Origin: a virus
Reading direction: 5' to 3' (one strand)
Length of the DNA: 20,822 bases
Virus record (IMG/VR): IMGVR_UViG_3300022752_000009
Coordinates: 1-20,822 of that record
Shown here one piece after another: positions 1 through 7,174 of this stretch (position 1 is its first letter; the number at the start of each line of letters is the position of its first letter). The translations under genes and the position numbers were made by a program. The notes beneath the pieces were generated by a model. It searched no databases. It was given only the letters and a program-made list of their open reading frames with translations, and was not told the origin of the DNA.

Positions 1-14
1 ATAAAGATCGCCAT
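1..14 (-). CDS. Tail tube protein, 5' fragment (duplicate of 20718-20731)
   Basis: The first 14 bases, read on the minus strand, are the ATG and next codons of the tail tube gene found whole at 20327-20731. The Shine-Dalgarno AAGGAG lies at 21-26. The fragment exists only because the circular genome was opened inside this gene. Confidence 0.85.
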
Positions 15-105
15 TTATTTCTCCTTTTATTTAGCCGATCAATTCGACATTATACCGATACGCAAGGTAATCGATACTAGCCACCTGTACAGATCCAGCG
101 GTAGC
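1..105. repeat. Terminal direct repeat marking circular assembly
   Basis: Bases 1-105 are identical to 20718-20822. The repeat carries the first 14 bases of the tail tube gene, its Shine-Dalgarno sequence and the last 75 bases of the tail terminator gene, so it cuts through two ordinary genes. This is what an overlap from closing a circular contig looks like. It argues against a biological terminal repeat, which would normally sit at a packaging site. The unit genome is about 20,717 bp. Confidence 0.9.
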
Positions 106-429
106 GGATGTTACTCGCAGGGTTTGGACAGCGCCGCTAAGTGTTGCATCTGCCTCGATCGCGGCTTTTACCGAGGTAGAACCTGTTGACGCTAGATAAC
201 CGTCTAGCTTTGTCTGTCCAGCTGACTCGCTCATACGTCCTACAATTAAAAGTATTGTACAGGTAGCGTTATCAAAACCACGATTAAAGGTGGCGTCAAA
301 ATTGAGATCTAACTGACCTACTACTGCACCTGGGACGTTAACAGAGTCTGGAATATAATCGTAAGTCTTTAAGCCTGTAATAGTTGCTAGTCGCGCTTTG
401 AGATTAGAGCGTACTGTCGATGGAACCAT
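31..429 (-). CDS. Putative tail terminator (tail completion) protein
   Basis: 132 residues. The protein opens with a short helix (MVPSTVRSNLKARL) and continues as mixed alpha/beta sequence ending in a beta-rich tail (YLAYRYNVELIG). Size, alpha/beta character and position between the head-tail connector and the tail tube protein match siphovirus tail terminators, which cap the finished tail and join it to the neck. No diagnostic motif is visible, so the call rests mainly on synteny. Its ATG overlaps the TAA of the connector gene in TAATG, which indicates translational coupling. The next gene downstream across the circle junction is the tail tube gene, 16 bases away. Confidence 0.6.
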   Translation of the reverse strand: MVPSTVRSNLKARLATITGLKTYDYIPDSVNVPGAVVGQLDLNFDATFNRGFDNATCTILLIVGRMSESAGQTKLDGYLASTGSTSVKAAIEADATLSGAVQTLRVTSATAGSVQVASIDYLAYRYNVELIG

Positions 430-1052
430 TAAGCTACGACCTCTTTTTTATAAGCTCTGACCATCGCAGTAACGTCGCGACCTAGTGGACTCATACGAAC
501 AGCTCCTAAATCGCCTAGACCTAAGATGCCGCCTGGAGAGTCTTTACGCTTATATAGGTCAGCTGTAAGTATCTGGCAGGCTGTCTCTATGTCATCTGGA
601 ACGCTAGGCCATCCCCATCTGGCAGTAACCTCAACACCTGGACGCAGACCATTACTAAACAGTCCAGGGAATATAGGCCAGACATAAGAAGTGTTAACCA
701 TTGTCAGCTGAGTAAAAGGCCTACCTAAAGACGAGGCAGTAAGTGGATCTAGTAAGAAATCTGTATCTACGGTTAACGTAGTCTCAAAGACGCCATCTCC
801 ATCATCGTCTATCTTTACTACGAGACTGCTACTGGTTCCAATATCATCGACATAAGTAAACAGCTCACTGTAAGCGCGATATTTACGAGCTGAGGCATTA
901 GCATCTAAATAAAAACGTCTATTAGCTATGCGATCAATACTGCGAGAGGCAGACTCAATAAGTCCCTCTAATAATGTATCGTCTGAGCTATCTGCAATAC
1001 TTAAAAAAGTTTTCATCGCGTTAAGCGTGGTGTAACCGTTAGTTATAGCCAT
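429..1052 (-). CDS. Head-tail connector / adaptor (HK97 gp6-like)
   Basis: 207 residues. The N-terminal helices (TLNAMKTFLSI, then TLLEGLIESASRSIDRIANRRF) are typical of the phage connector family represented by HK97 gp6 and SPP1 gp15: a helical ring protein that docks under the portal. A beta-rich middle and a late helix (DIETACQILTADLYKRK, near 155-171) follow. It sits directly after the capsid gene, where connectors normally lie. The ATG at 1052 lies 11 bases inside a possible 28-codon ORF (1043-1129), and the stop overlaps the next start in TAATG. No separate stopper gene follows, so the neck set looks minimal. Confidence 0.8.
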   Translation of the reverse strand: MAITNGYTTLNAMKTFLSIADSSDDTLLEGLIESASRSIDRIANRRFYLDANASARKYRAYSELFTYVDDIGTSSSLVVKIDDDGDGVFETTLTVDTDFLLDPLTASSLGRPFTQLTMVNTSYVWPIFPGLFSNGLRPGVEVTARWGWPSVPDDIETACQILTADLYKRKDSPGGILGLGDLGAVRMSPLGRDVTAMVRAYKKEVVA

Positions 1053-1129
1053 CCAGGAGCCTCATCGTCAATAGGGACAGGTATTTTCGAGAATAGGTCA
1101 TCACTAAAGTGTTTTCTAATATCACTCAT
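1043..1129 (-). CDS. Possible 28-aa small protein between capsid and connector
   Basis: An ATG at 1129 opens 28 codons beginning MSDIRKHFSDDLF and ending DDEAPGWL, with TAA at 1043-1045. AAGGGG stands just upstream at good Shine-Dalgarno spacing. The last 11 bases overlap the connector start, so translation could pass from one to the other. The product is acidic and not hydrophobic; no family is recognised. It may be a genuine micro-protein or a leader ORF whose translation opens the connector start after the hairpin at 1161-1189. Short length keeps confidence moderate. Confidence 0.45.
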   Translation of the reverse strand: MSDIRKHFSDDLFSKIPVPIDDEAPGWL

Positions 1130-1151
1130 AGCACGCCCCTTAGATCCTGGA

Positions 1152-1163
1152 TGGTTATAACCA
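1152..1163. promoter_or_regulatory. 12-bp perfect palindrome TGGTTATAACCA
   Basis: A perfect dyad of 12 bases in the capsid-connector gap. Its last three bases coincide with one foot of the hairpin at 1161-1189. It looks like an operator or an alternative RNA fold; no binding protein can be named. Confidence 0.4.
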
Positions 1164-1189
1164 CTGGGAGGCCGTAGCCCCCCAGATGG
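1161..1189 (-). promoter_or_regulatory. Stable UACG-tetraloop hairpin after the capsid gene
   Basis: In the minus-strand RNA a nine-pair stem (CUGGGGGGC with GCCUCCCAG, one G-U pair) closes a UACG loop on a C-G pair, an exceptionally stable UNCG arrangement. Three more pairs extend it beyond a single bulged U. It begins 11 bases after the capsid stop. No U-run follows, so it is not a classic terminator. It is better placed to protect the 3' end of a capsid mRNA or to partly block read-through to the connector. Confidence 0.7.
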
Positions 1190-1200
1190 TTTTATTAGCA

Positions 1201-2556
1201 CTAGAAGCTAGGTGCAGCTAATCCAGTTCCGTTAATTTGTGCGAACGCTTTAGGATAACGTAGAGAGGTATATGCGAACATACCGTACATAACGATATTT
1301 AGCGCGACCTTTCCATTTGGTTCCTCGAACGTAACGTATGTCGGACTACCAGTCTCCTCGAATAAGTGAGACTCGTTAAGGTCGACGATGTGGATCGTGT
1401 CTTGGTTTGTACCAGTTCCAGCTGCAGTAGTGATATTTGCGTCTGTGATAACTGGTAGACCGAGAATTGAGTAACCTGAATTATTACCGTAGTTAGGGTA
1501 TCCCTCACCTGTTCCAATAGCATTTACAGGATTATACGCAGTTGGTACGACTAGCGGACGATTCTGGCTATCTAGGCCTGAAAGCAAGAAGCCTAGACGA
1601 CGAGGATGCATCAAGATCGCGTTTGGCGATGCGTATACGTTGCTCTGAATTTGTTGAATAGCGTCTGCAAGTTTTGGATAGAGACCTGCGACTGTACCAG
1701 TGGTAGCAGTGTAAGTAACTAGGATTCCTGTAGTCATATTTTGGATGCCTAGAGGTTGTCCATTAGATCCTGTTCCATTTAGGATCAAGTTATCTAGCTC
1801 TGTGTTATATGCACGCATCAAGTCACTTAGAATAATTGACTCTAGGTTATATCCACGTAGTAGAGCTTGCTTTGATACGCTGTTTTGTCCAGCGACAGTA
1901 TTTACGTTAATTGTAAGTGTGCTGTCTTGCGGATCTGTAGATACCGCTGCTGTGTTTTGTGAAGTTTGAGCTGCGACGCCTGTACCAGTTCCAATAAGAG
2001 ATAGCACGACTGACATACCCTGCGGTGGCAAAGTATGACGACGTGATGCATCTGCGAACGGACGACCAGCGCGTAGCTTAGGTGCATACAGATCTACTAG
2101 ATACTGTGGTACTACTAAACCGCCAAAATTTGACGTACCAGCTGCGCGGTACTCTACGTTCATTTCTTGCTGGTGGCGACGGATACGATCCGCTGCATCT
2201 ACGTCAGTGTTGAAATGAGCCTTAACAGCATCAGCTAAAAAGCTGTACTCGCTGCGCTGTGAATATGTAGTAGGTTCGCTAACTACTTTAATAGCTTCGC
2301 GCTTTTCGCTAGCTGGCTTTGTGCTATCTACCTTAGCGGCTAGATCTGCAGCCTTAGCGTTACGTAGTTCCATATCTGAAATCTGCTCAATTCTTTCGTC
2401 GAGCTTCTTTACTTCGAGGTTGAGAGCTTCGATATTAGCTAGCTCTACCTCTGTTACGTCGCGAGTCTCCTCAGCGGCGCGGTCTACGATCGTCTGGATC
2501 ATAGAGGTCTTAGTCTCGCGCTTTTCGCGTAGACCATCTAAAAAGTTATTTCCCAC
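1201..2556 (-). CDS. Major capsid protein, HK97 fold
   Basis: 451 residues. Residues 1-65 form a charged coiled coil (REKRETKTSMIQ, NLEVKKLDERIEQI) like the HK97 delta domain, which acts as a built-in scaffold. The HK97-fold body follows, with a typical N-arm (near 140-160, FGGLVVPQYLVDLYAPKLRAG), an E-loop/spine region and a C-terminal A-domain with NAILMHPRR and LGLPVITDANI. The upstream S78 protease probably removes the delta domain. The start is GTG at 2556, preceded by AGGAGAG; no ATG gives a better N-terminus. A repeat array lies upstream (2594-2665) and a strong hairpin downstream (1161-1189), which suggests special control of this most abundant product. Confidence 0.93.
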   Translation of the reverse strand: MGNNFLDGLREKRETKTSMIQTIVDRAAEETRDVTEVELANIEALNLEVKKLDERIEQISDMELRNAKAADLAAKVDSTKPASEKREAIKVVSEPTTYSQRSEYSFLADAVKAHFNTDVDAADRIRRHQQEMNVEYRAAGTSNFGGLVVPQYLVDLYAPKLRAGRPFADASRRHTLPPQGMSVVLSLIGTGTGVAAQTSQNTAAVSTDPQDSTLTINVNTVAGQNSVSKQALLRGYNLESIILSDLMRAYNTELDNLILNGTGSNGQPLGIQNMTTGILVTYTATTGTVAGLYPKLADAIQQIQSNVYASPNAILMHPRRLGFLLSGLDSQNRPLVVPTAYNPVNAIGTGEGYPNYGNNSGYSILGLPVITDANITTAAGTGTNQDTIHIVDLNESHLFEETGSPTYVTFEEPNGKVALNIVMYGMFAYTSLRYPKAFAQINGTGLAAPSF

Positions 2557-2593
2557 GTTTTACTCTCCTAGAATAAAAGTTAATTATTTGTCG

Positions 2594-2665
2594 TAGAGGT
2601 GTCGATGTGTAACGTGGCGAGGTGTCGCACTATGCGAGGTGTCGCACCTGTTAAATCGAGGTGTC
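2594..2665. repeat. Four-copy GAGGTGTC repeat array upstream of capsid gene
   Basis: The core GAGGTGTC occurs at 2596-2603, 2619-2626, 2636-2643 and 2658-2665 (steps of 23, 17 and 22). The two middle copies share an exact 14-mer, GCGAGGTGTCGCAC, at 2617-2630 and 2634-2647, and each can fold as GCGA-GGTG-TCGC. The array fills much of the gap between the four-cysteine protein gene and the capsid gene. It resembles iterons or operator sites; an RNA-level role in capsid expression is equally possible. Confidence 0.8.
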
Positions 2666-2684
2666 TTACTCTATGAATATCTTA

Positions 2685-3356
2685 CTATATTTTGCGTAAT
2701 AGTTTTAGTATTGCTAAGGCTCTGTCTGTCCTATTTTCGTTTTTCTTAGCTATGTTATCTGCCCACGATTTACCAGGATCTCCACCCCATAGAGCCCAGG
2801 CGATACGACCATTACTAGGGTAGCCATCCTCTCCTGGACTAAAGCCTTTACCTTTTTTATCTACTTCGTGACGAGCAAAAAAAGACCTCATCCGTAGGAC
2901 AGTCTCTAAAGGTAAAGATTTACCGCCTGCAATATCTCGCGCTCTAGCTATTCCTACAGCTGTACCACCGCGCCCATATTCTTTACGCCAGTCTAAGCCT
3001 CGCTGAGCCTCAGCTCTCATAGCTGCAGTAGGTTTATAGCTTTCCTGACGTTGAGCCATTGGCTCCCAGGCGTTACAGTAATAATTAGCTGCTATCTCAT
3101 CATCCCATTTAATGCAGTATCCCTCGACATTAAAACCGCAGTTACCGCAGTTACGACCCTCTGGGACGTCTGAACTATCTGCAGGTCTGTAATTATCAGG
3201 TAAAGCTCTTTCGCCATACTCAGCGATATTTACCGCTGTTAATTGATCCTGCGCCTGAGCCTCTGTCCTATGACAGCCTATAAGCTCATTATTAGAGTCT
3301 TTTACGACTGCGTAGCCATCACACTCAGGATGGTTATTTACGATGCTGTATGGCAT
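2685..3356 (-). CDS. Head-region protein with Cys4 cluster, function unknown
   Basis: 223 residues, between the prohead protease and the capsid gene. Residues 1-45 form a small module (YAVVKDSNNELIGCH, then a helix with TEAQAQDQL). A cysteine cluster follows, C70-x2-C73-x7-C81-x12-C94, reminiscent of a metal or Fe-S site. Residues 112-203 form a conserved-looking domain (RAEAQRGLDWRKEYGRGGTAVG, RHEVDKKGKGFSPGEDGYPS, ALWGGDPGKSWA) that I associate with phage head-gene clusters. A scaffold, minor head or assembly role is inferred only from position. It overlaps the protease gene by 23 bases. Confidence 0.75.
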   Translation of the reverse strand: MPYSIVNNHPECDGYAVVKDSNNELIGCHRTEAQAQDQLTAVNIAEYGERALPDNYRPADSSDVPEGRNCGNCGFNVEGYCIKWDDEIAANYYCNAWEPMAQRQESYKPTAAMRAEAQRGLDWRKEYGRGGTAVGIARARDIAGGKSLPLETVLRMRSFFARHEVDKKGKGFSPGEDGYPSNGRIAWALWGGDPGKSWADNIAKKNENRTDRALAILKLLRKI

Positions 3357-3882
3357 CTAAAATCGCCTTAGCTGCATCGAGTCGAGGTGTACCTAGTGGC
3401 TCCTGTGATCGCACGCCGTTAACGGTTGCTAGATCTCCATAAGCGCCAAAAGTAACTAGAGATACCTCTGCTAGATGAGCCTTTAATCTTTCGATAACGC
3501 CATCTGTACGCTTACGGTTTTTAATTGGCATAAAACCTATTGAGAGCTGGTCTAGTGCGCCATCTTTTACTAGCTCTAACGCATCGTCTCCCTCACGTGT
3601 GCGGCTTACCTTAAATTCTGCGTAAAGTCCCTGATCTGTCTCTCGTAGTAACGTAGCTCGTCCTATTGGATTTTTAGAATCGTGGTTTCTTAATAGCTTC
3701 ACTCGATGGGCTGCCTTAATAACGTCAGCGAAAGCGCCTCGTCTAAATACCTCAGTAGTATCACCGCTTACGCGTTGCTCTTTGTCATAAGGGACAGCGA
3801 TACCATAAATAGTACGGCCTCCATTTTCATCCTCGCGGATTTCTAGGTCTAGTGCATAGCTGCGGATTTCATTAGTACTCAT
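3334..3882 (-). CDS. Prohead maturation protease, HK97 (S78) family
   Basis: 182 residues, the usual size. The family pattern is visible: a beta-rich start (RTIYGIAVPYDKEQ), FRRGAFADVI, the catalytic histidine in LLRNHDSKNPIG, the catalytic serine in DQLSIGFMPI and the acidic residue in HLAEVSLVTFGAY. The enzyme cuts the capsid delta domain and itself inside the prohead to allow expansion. The gene starts with a 4-base ATGA overlap with the portal stop, so the two are translationally coupled. Confidence 0.93.
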   Translation of the reverse strand: MSTNEIRSYALDLEIREDENGGRTIYGIAVPYDKEQRVSGDTTEVFRRGAFADVIKAAHRVKLLRNHDSKNPIGRATLLRETDQGLYAEFKVSRTREGDDALELVKDGALDQLSIGFMPIKNRKRTDGVIERLKAHLAEVSLVTFGAYGDLATVNGVRSQEPLGTPRLDAAKAILDAIQHRK

Positions 3883-5051
3883 ACGTCTAATTCATCCTCC
3901 TCGTCATATTCTGGAGCCTCGATAGTGTCTATAGGCTCATCATCTATACCCTGGATAGGGTCTCTATTTTCCATATCTCTCACCTCGTCTACAGTTAAGA
4001 AGCCGTTAGTAAGACCTACTGCGTGAGCTTGATAACGCGATAGCGTATCTGTACGTAATAGCGTGTCGTAATTAAATTTAGCTGTCTGACCTCGTACTAA
4101 TAATTCTGATAACGCTTGCTCTATTCTCTCTGCGATCGGCTGTATCGACCAGCGTACTAACTGTAGATTTTCTTGCTCGACGTTAGCGTAAGTACGAGAG
4201 CTGTTAGGCGCACCTAAATAATATGCAGGTAAGCCCAGGATATTAGCAGCCTCTGTAAGTCCCTGTATCTGCGCCTCTATTAATTGTGACTCTTGCGCGT
4301 TAGATGAAAGTATCTCAAAATCTGTAGTCGAATTTAGTACGGCAGGCTGGCGATTACGTCCGCTATACATAGATAGCCACGCTGTTTTAAGAGCGTCTGC
4401 CTCCTCCTGTGTTAAATCAGGATTACCAGATTTAATTACAGCTGTAGGATTTACGCCACCATCAAAGTAACGCGATGCATACTCATTAATGGCTATCTCT
4501 TTACCTATTGCCTGTTTTTGTGTCTCTACTATTCCTCGTCCAAAAAATTCGCCAGGTAACGTAAAGTTTTTAATATGTAATATATCGTCTGCCTCGTAGA
4601 CTTGCTCGTCAATTCTATAAACTATGCGACCATCTACGCGAGTAAGATTTACGCGATCGATAGCAACAGGGTAAAAGAAATCAGGTAAGCCGTTAGCGCC
4701 GCGTTCACCCAGTACAGCTATATAGTTACCATCTAAGATTAAAGATGCAGCCATAGCGCTAATAGTTTCGATGCGCGTCTCTTGCGGATTAGGTTTAATT
4801 AATATCTGCGGTGTTGGTTTAACGATACGAGCATTACGGTAACTATGTAGACCTAGTGCGCCTATAGCATCTGCGATTAATGTAACACCGCGATAAATTG
4901 CTGGTACGCCTAGCGCTGTATTAGTATCGACGTAAGTACCTGACCAGTTAGCCTGGAAAGCTCTACCTACTCTACCTAGCGAATCTACGTAGCCAGATGA
5001 TGTATAGACTACAGACGGCTGTATCTGCCGTTTAAGTAGTCGTCCTAGCAT
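3879..5051 (-). CDS. Portal protein, HK97 family
   Basis: 390 residues. Typical segments are GVPAIYRGVTLIADAIGALGL near the N-terminus, LILDGNYIAVL, DILHIKNFT, GRGIVETQKQAIG, the stem/wing region with SRYFDGGVNPTAVIKSG, and the crown-side helices with LTEAANILGLPAYYLG and TYANVEQENLQLVRWSIQP. The last 20 residues are very acidic. It forms the dodecameric ring at the packaging vertex, binds TerL and receives the connector. Its ATG at 5051 overlaps the stop of the 48-aa membrane protein in TAATG. Confidence 0.95.
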   Translation of the reverse strand: MLGRLLKRQIQPSVVYTSSGYVDSLGRVGRAFQANWSGTYVDTNTALGVPAIYRGVTLIADAIGALGLHSYRNARIVKPTPQILIKPNPQETRIETISAMAASLILDGNYIAVLGERGANGLPDFFYPVAIDRVNLTRVDGRIVYRIDEQVYEADDILHIKNFTLPGEFFGRGIVETQKQAIGKEIAINEYASRYFDGGVNPTAVIKSGNPDLTQEEADALKTAWLSMYSGRNRQPAVLNSTTDFEILSSNAQESQLIEAQIQGLTEAANILGLPAYYLGAPNSSRTYANVEQENLQLVRWSIQPIAERIEQALSELLVRGQTAKFNYDTLLRTDTLSRYQAHAVGLTNGFLTVDEVRDMENRDPIQGIDDEPIDTIEAPEYDEEDELDV

Positions 5052-5197
5052 TATTTATTCCTTTTCTCCATAGCAATACCAAAGAGCATTAGAAAAGACC
5101 CTCCTAATACTATCGCAGATGGAGCATAAATTAAGTATGCACCTGTGGTAATGGCGATAGATCCTAAAAGCTGTAGCGTTACTGGTAAATATTTCAT
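5051..5197 (-). CDS. 48-aa two-helix membrane protein between TerL and portal
   Basis: The ATG at 5197 shares its A with the TerL stop (TAATG), and the TAA at 5051-5053 shares its last A with the portal ATG. The 48 residues run MKYLPVTLQLLG through GIAMEKRNK. Two hydrophobic stretches, about 4-23 and 27-43, are joined by a short YAPS turn, with a charged C-terminus, so it should be a hairpin in the membrane. Coupling at both ends fills the whole TerL-portal gap, which strongly supports a real gene. Function is unknown; a second holin-like protein or a superinfection-exclusion protein is possible. Confidence 0.75.
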   Translation of the reverse strand: MKYLPVTLQLLGSIAITTGAYLIYAPSAIVLGGSFLMLFGIAMEKRNK

Positions 5198-6603
5198 TAG
5201 TAGATTTTGCTCCTTTGTACTGGCATCTCGATAGGTTCATTTACTACGCCGTATCGTGCCAGTGTTGCAGCGACCAGCGGCGTAATGTTATTTGTGCTAT
5301 TTCTCGACCAAGCCCAGGAATCACCTAAAGCTCTTTTACTAGATCCTACGATGGCCTGTCTTAGATTAGGGTCGTCTAGGTGACAGATGCTTTTAGCCTG
5401 TACAGCATCGTAAAAGGATCCGCAGGCTCTAGCGTAGTCTCTGAGGCCTACGCTAATTACGCCTACGCCTGCATTTTCTAGCTCTCCTATCATTGATGAG
5501 GCTGGAGAGCCATTATCTATAACTACTGGCGCGTTCCATTTTTTCGCAATTTCTATAAGGCGTGGTAATACCCAGTTAGCGCCGTCTTTAGCTTCGATGA
5601 TTTCTACTGGCGTCTTTTCTCTGACTAAACCAGATGCAGCTATAGAGGACTTATCGCGCTCCCTAGATATGTCTACACCTAAGACGATTTTATTACCTAT
5701 GGTTATATCGGTACGAGCTAGGCTGTCCCATAGATCTACGTCTATTACCGCTACGGCTTCTTTAGCAGGCCAGACGTTTAGCCATTCTTTCGTAAATATC
5801 TCTGGGCTGTTCGTGTTAGCAGCTTCTCTTACAGCTTCAATTAATACGCCATTAGACTCACCTAAAGATGGTATCGACTGCGCCCATACTGACTCATCCA
5901 TATAGTCAAATTTCTCCTCACGTGGACACCACTCGAACCAGGCTAGTCTCGTCTGTTTATCGTTAATGTTAGCGTGTGCTACCTCGCGGTAATGCTGTAG
6001 TAGTTCGCTTTTCCCAGGGATACCAGCATTAGACAGGATCCATAACTGTCCATCTTTACGAGTCGCTAGCGTAGGCTGCAGCGAAGCTATAAGACTAAGA
6101 GGATGCATAAGAGCTTCATCGATGACCATTAGATTAAGACTCATACCTCGCGCACCTTTATCGTTAGGTGTGACTATGCCGTATGTAGATCCGCTTTTCA
6201 TATATAGGCGCTCGCTGCCATTTATGTAACTAATACGATGTATGTGTTTAGCAATAGCAGGGCAACGCTCAAAGCTATTTATATGCTCCTGCCATTTTAG
6301 CTTAGCCATATTACGATCCTGAGCTGTATAGGCGACGTGATGGCGCGGCTTTAATAGCTCATAGGCGATACGTGTCTCTACGAGCTTAGACTTTCCAGAC
6401 TGACGACCTACGGCTACGCCTACAGTCCTATACCAGTAATGTCCGTCTACCTTTTCTAAGGCTGTGTCTGCTACTTGTCTCTGCCATTGATAAAGGCTAA
6501 AGCCCATTAGGTTAGCGACCTTCTCTAACTTGTCGCCATCTGTAGCTAGGGCTATATCTCTTTCAGTAGCCCATCTAGGAGGACATACGGTTGCTAAGTC
6601 CAT
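5197..6603 (-). CDS. terL: Terminase large subunit
   Basis: 468 residues. The N-terminal ATPase has Walker A GRQSGKS (66-72) and Walker B LMVIDEA (158-164, D162/E163), with the coupling SNAG motif at 191-194. The C-terminal RNase H-like nuclease shows metal-binding aspartates in LGVDISRERD (D311) and VIDNGS (D363), and ends with the usual LVAATLARYG segment. The motor pumps DNA through the portal and cuts it into genome units. It overlaps the small subunit gene by 10 bases. Confidence 0.95.
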   Translation of the reverse strand: MDLATVCPPRWATERDIALATDGDKLEKVANLMGFSLYQWQRQVADTALEKVDGHYWYRTVGVAVGRQSGKSKLVETRIAYELLKPRHHVAYTAQDRNMAKLKWQEHINSFERCPAIAKHIHRISYINGSERLYMKSGSTYGIVTPNDKGARGMSLNLMVIDEALMHPLSLIASLQPTLATRKDGQLWILSNAGIPGKSELLQHYREVAHANINDKQTRLAWFEWCPREEKFDYMDESVWAQSIPSLGESNGVLIEAVREAANTNSPEIFTKEWLNVWPAKEAVAVIDVDLWDSLARTDITIGNKIVLGVDISRERDKSSIAASGLVREKTPVEIIEAKDGANWVLPRLIEIAKKWNAPVVIDNGSPASSMIGELENAGVGVISVGLRDYARACGSFYDAVQAKSICHLDDPNLRQAIVGSSKRALGDSWAWSRNSTNNITPLVAATLARYGVVNEPIEMPVQRSKIY

Positions 6604-6866
6604 AGCTCGTCTATTGAGTCAGTAGGAGCTATCTTAAACCAGATCTCTCGTAGCTCCTTAGATATGGCTGGTATTGAATTTATAGCCTGGTTGCTTTCCT
6701 CTATCTGATCCCAGGCAGCGGTAAGACCTAGTAGCATCGTTCGCGTGACTGCATCGATGTCAGTGCGACCCTTTAGCATCCGCTTCATAGCTCTCACGTG
6801 TCTACCTGATCTACGTCGCCTACCACTTACGGCTACGTCTAACGGCCTGTCTGATTTTGTTACCAT
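6594..6866 (-). CDS. Putative terminase small subunit
   Basis: 90 residues from the ATG at 6866 (MVTKSDRPLDV), chosen because GAGGGGAG lies just upstream; an in-frame ATG at 6920 would add 18 residues but has no comparable signal. The N-terminus is arginine-rich (SGRRRRSGRHVRAMKRML), then amphipathic helices (AVTRTMLLGLTAAWDQIEE). No clear helix-turn-helix can be pointed to. The assignment as TerS, the DNA-recognition ring of the terminase, depends on its place between HNH and TerL. It overlaps the HNH gene by 47 bases. Confidence 0.6.
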   Translation of the reverse strand: MVTKSDRPLDVAVSGRRRRSGRHVRAMKRMLKGRTDIDAVTRTMLLGLTAAWDQIEESNQAINSIPAISKELREIWFKIAPTDSIDELWT

Positions 6867-7080
6867 AAATCGCTCCCCTCGAATAATTACACTTGCTGCA
6901 GGCTGGTCGCAGCTGTCCACGCCAGAGCCTCATATCTGTCACCGTATCTACAGGAGGATCGTGGTCTGCAGTCGTAGCAGGTCTGAGATGACACCAGTAG
7001 CAGGTCGGATTACCAGCCAAAATAATCTTTCGAGCTTTTCTATATTCTCGTCCATATTTCAAATGATGCGGATGTTTCAT
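6820..7080 (-). CDS. HNH endonuclease next to terminase
   Basis: 86 residues. A zinc-knuckle HNH fold is visible: CYWC (C27, C30), the catalytic ADHDPP (D39, H40) and CSKCN (C61, C64, N65). HNH proteins beside terminase genes are known to assist TerL in cos cleavage in HK97-like phages, and the position here fits. No Shine-Dalgarno sequence is seen: the 30 bases before the ATG are almost all A/T. A weak, leaderless or controlled start is therefore possible. The end overlaps TerS. Confidence 0.85.
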   Translation of the reverse strand: MKHPHHLKYGREYRKARKIILAGNPTCYWCHLRPATTADHDPPVDTVTDMRLWRGQLRPACSKCNYSRGAIYGNKIRQAVRRSRKW

Positions 7081-7104
7081 AACTTTTTGTTATTTATTTT
7101 TTTG

Positions 7105-7113
7105 TTTTCCACA
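7105..7113 (+). promoter_or_regulatory. DnaA-box-like site TTTTCCACA
   Basis: Eight of nine bases match the consensus TTATCCACA. It lies 16 bases before the perfect box and is followed by AGG in the same way. Confidence 0.5.
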
Positions 7114-7120
7114 GGTCGCG

Positions 7121-7129
7121 TTATCCACA
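7121..7129 (+). promoter_or_regulatory. Consensus DnaA box TTATCCACA
   Basis: A perfect match to the classic high-affinity DnaA box. One such 9-mer can occur by chance in 20 kb, but a second near-match 16 bases away beside an AT-rich tract makes it more credible. Confidence 0.6.
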
Positions 7130-7144
7130 GGGGGGAGAGATAAA

Positions 7145-7174
7145 CGCGCACCGCGGCGTATCGCAGGTGCTGCG
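7145..7174. repeat. Bulged GC-rich hairpin beside DnaA boxes
   Basis: Arms CGC-GCACC-GCG (7145-7155) and CGC-a-GGTGC-t-GCG (7162-7174) give 11 pairs with two single-base bulges around a six-base loop. It can form as a cruciform or in minus-strand RNA, where only a weak TTTATCTC follows. It could be part of the origin or cos, or a weak terminator. Confidence 0.5.

Noticed and set aside
2594-2665. CRISPR array
   Set aside because: Repeats of 8-14 bases with 9-15 base gaps are too short, and no cas genes are present.
5055-5240. 61-codon minus-strand ORF in the TerL-portal gap
   Set aside because: The other frame (5051-5197) is coupled at both ends and gives a clean two-helix membrane protein; this one looks random.
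6745-7143. Plus-strand 132-codon ORF across TerS, HNH and the origin-like gap
   Set aside because: Overlaps two recognisable genes antisense, low-complexity FLLFIFLF end from the A/T tract, no domain.
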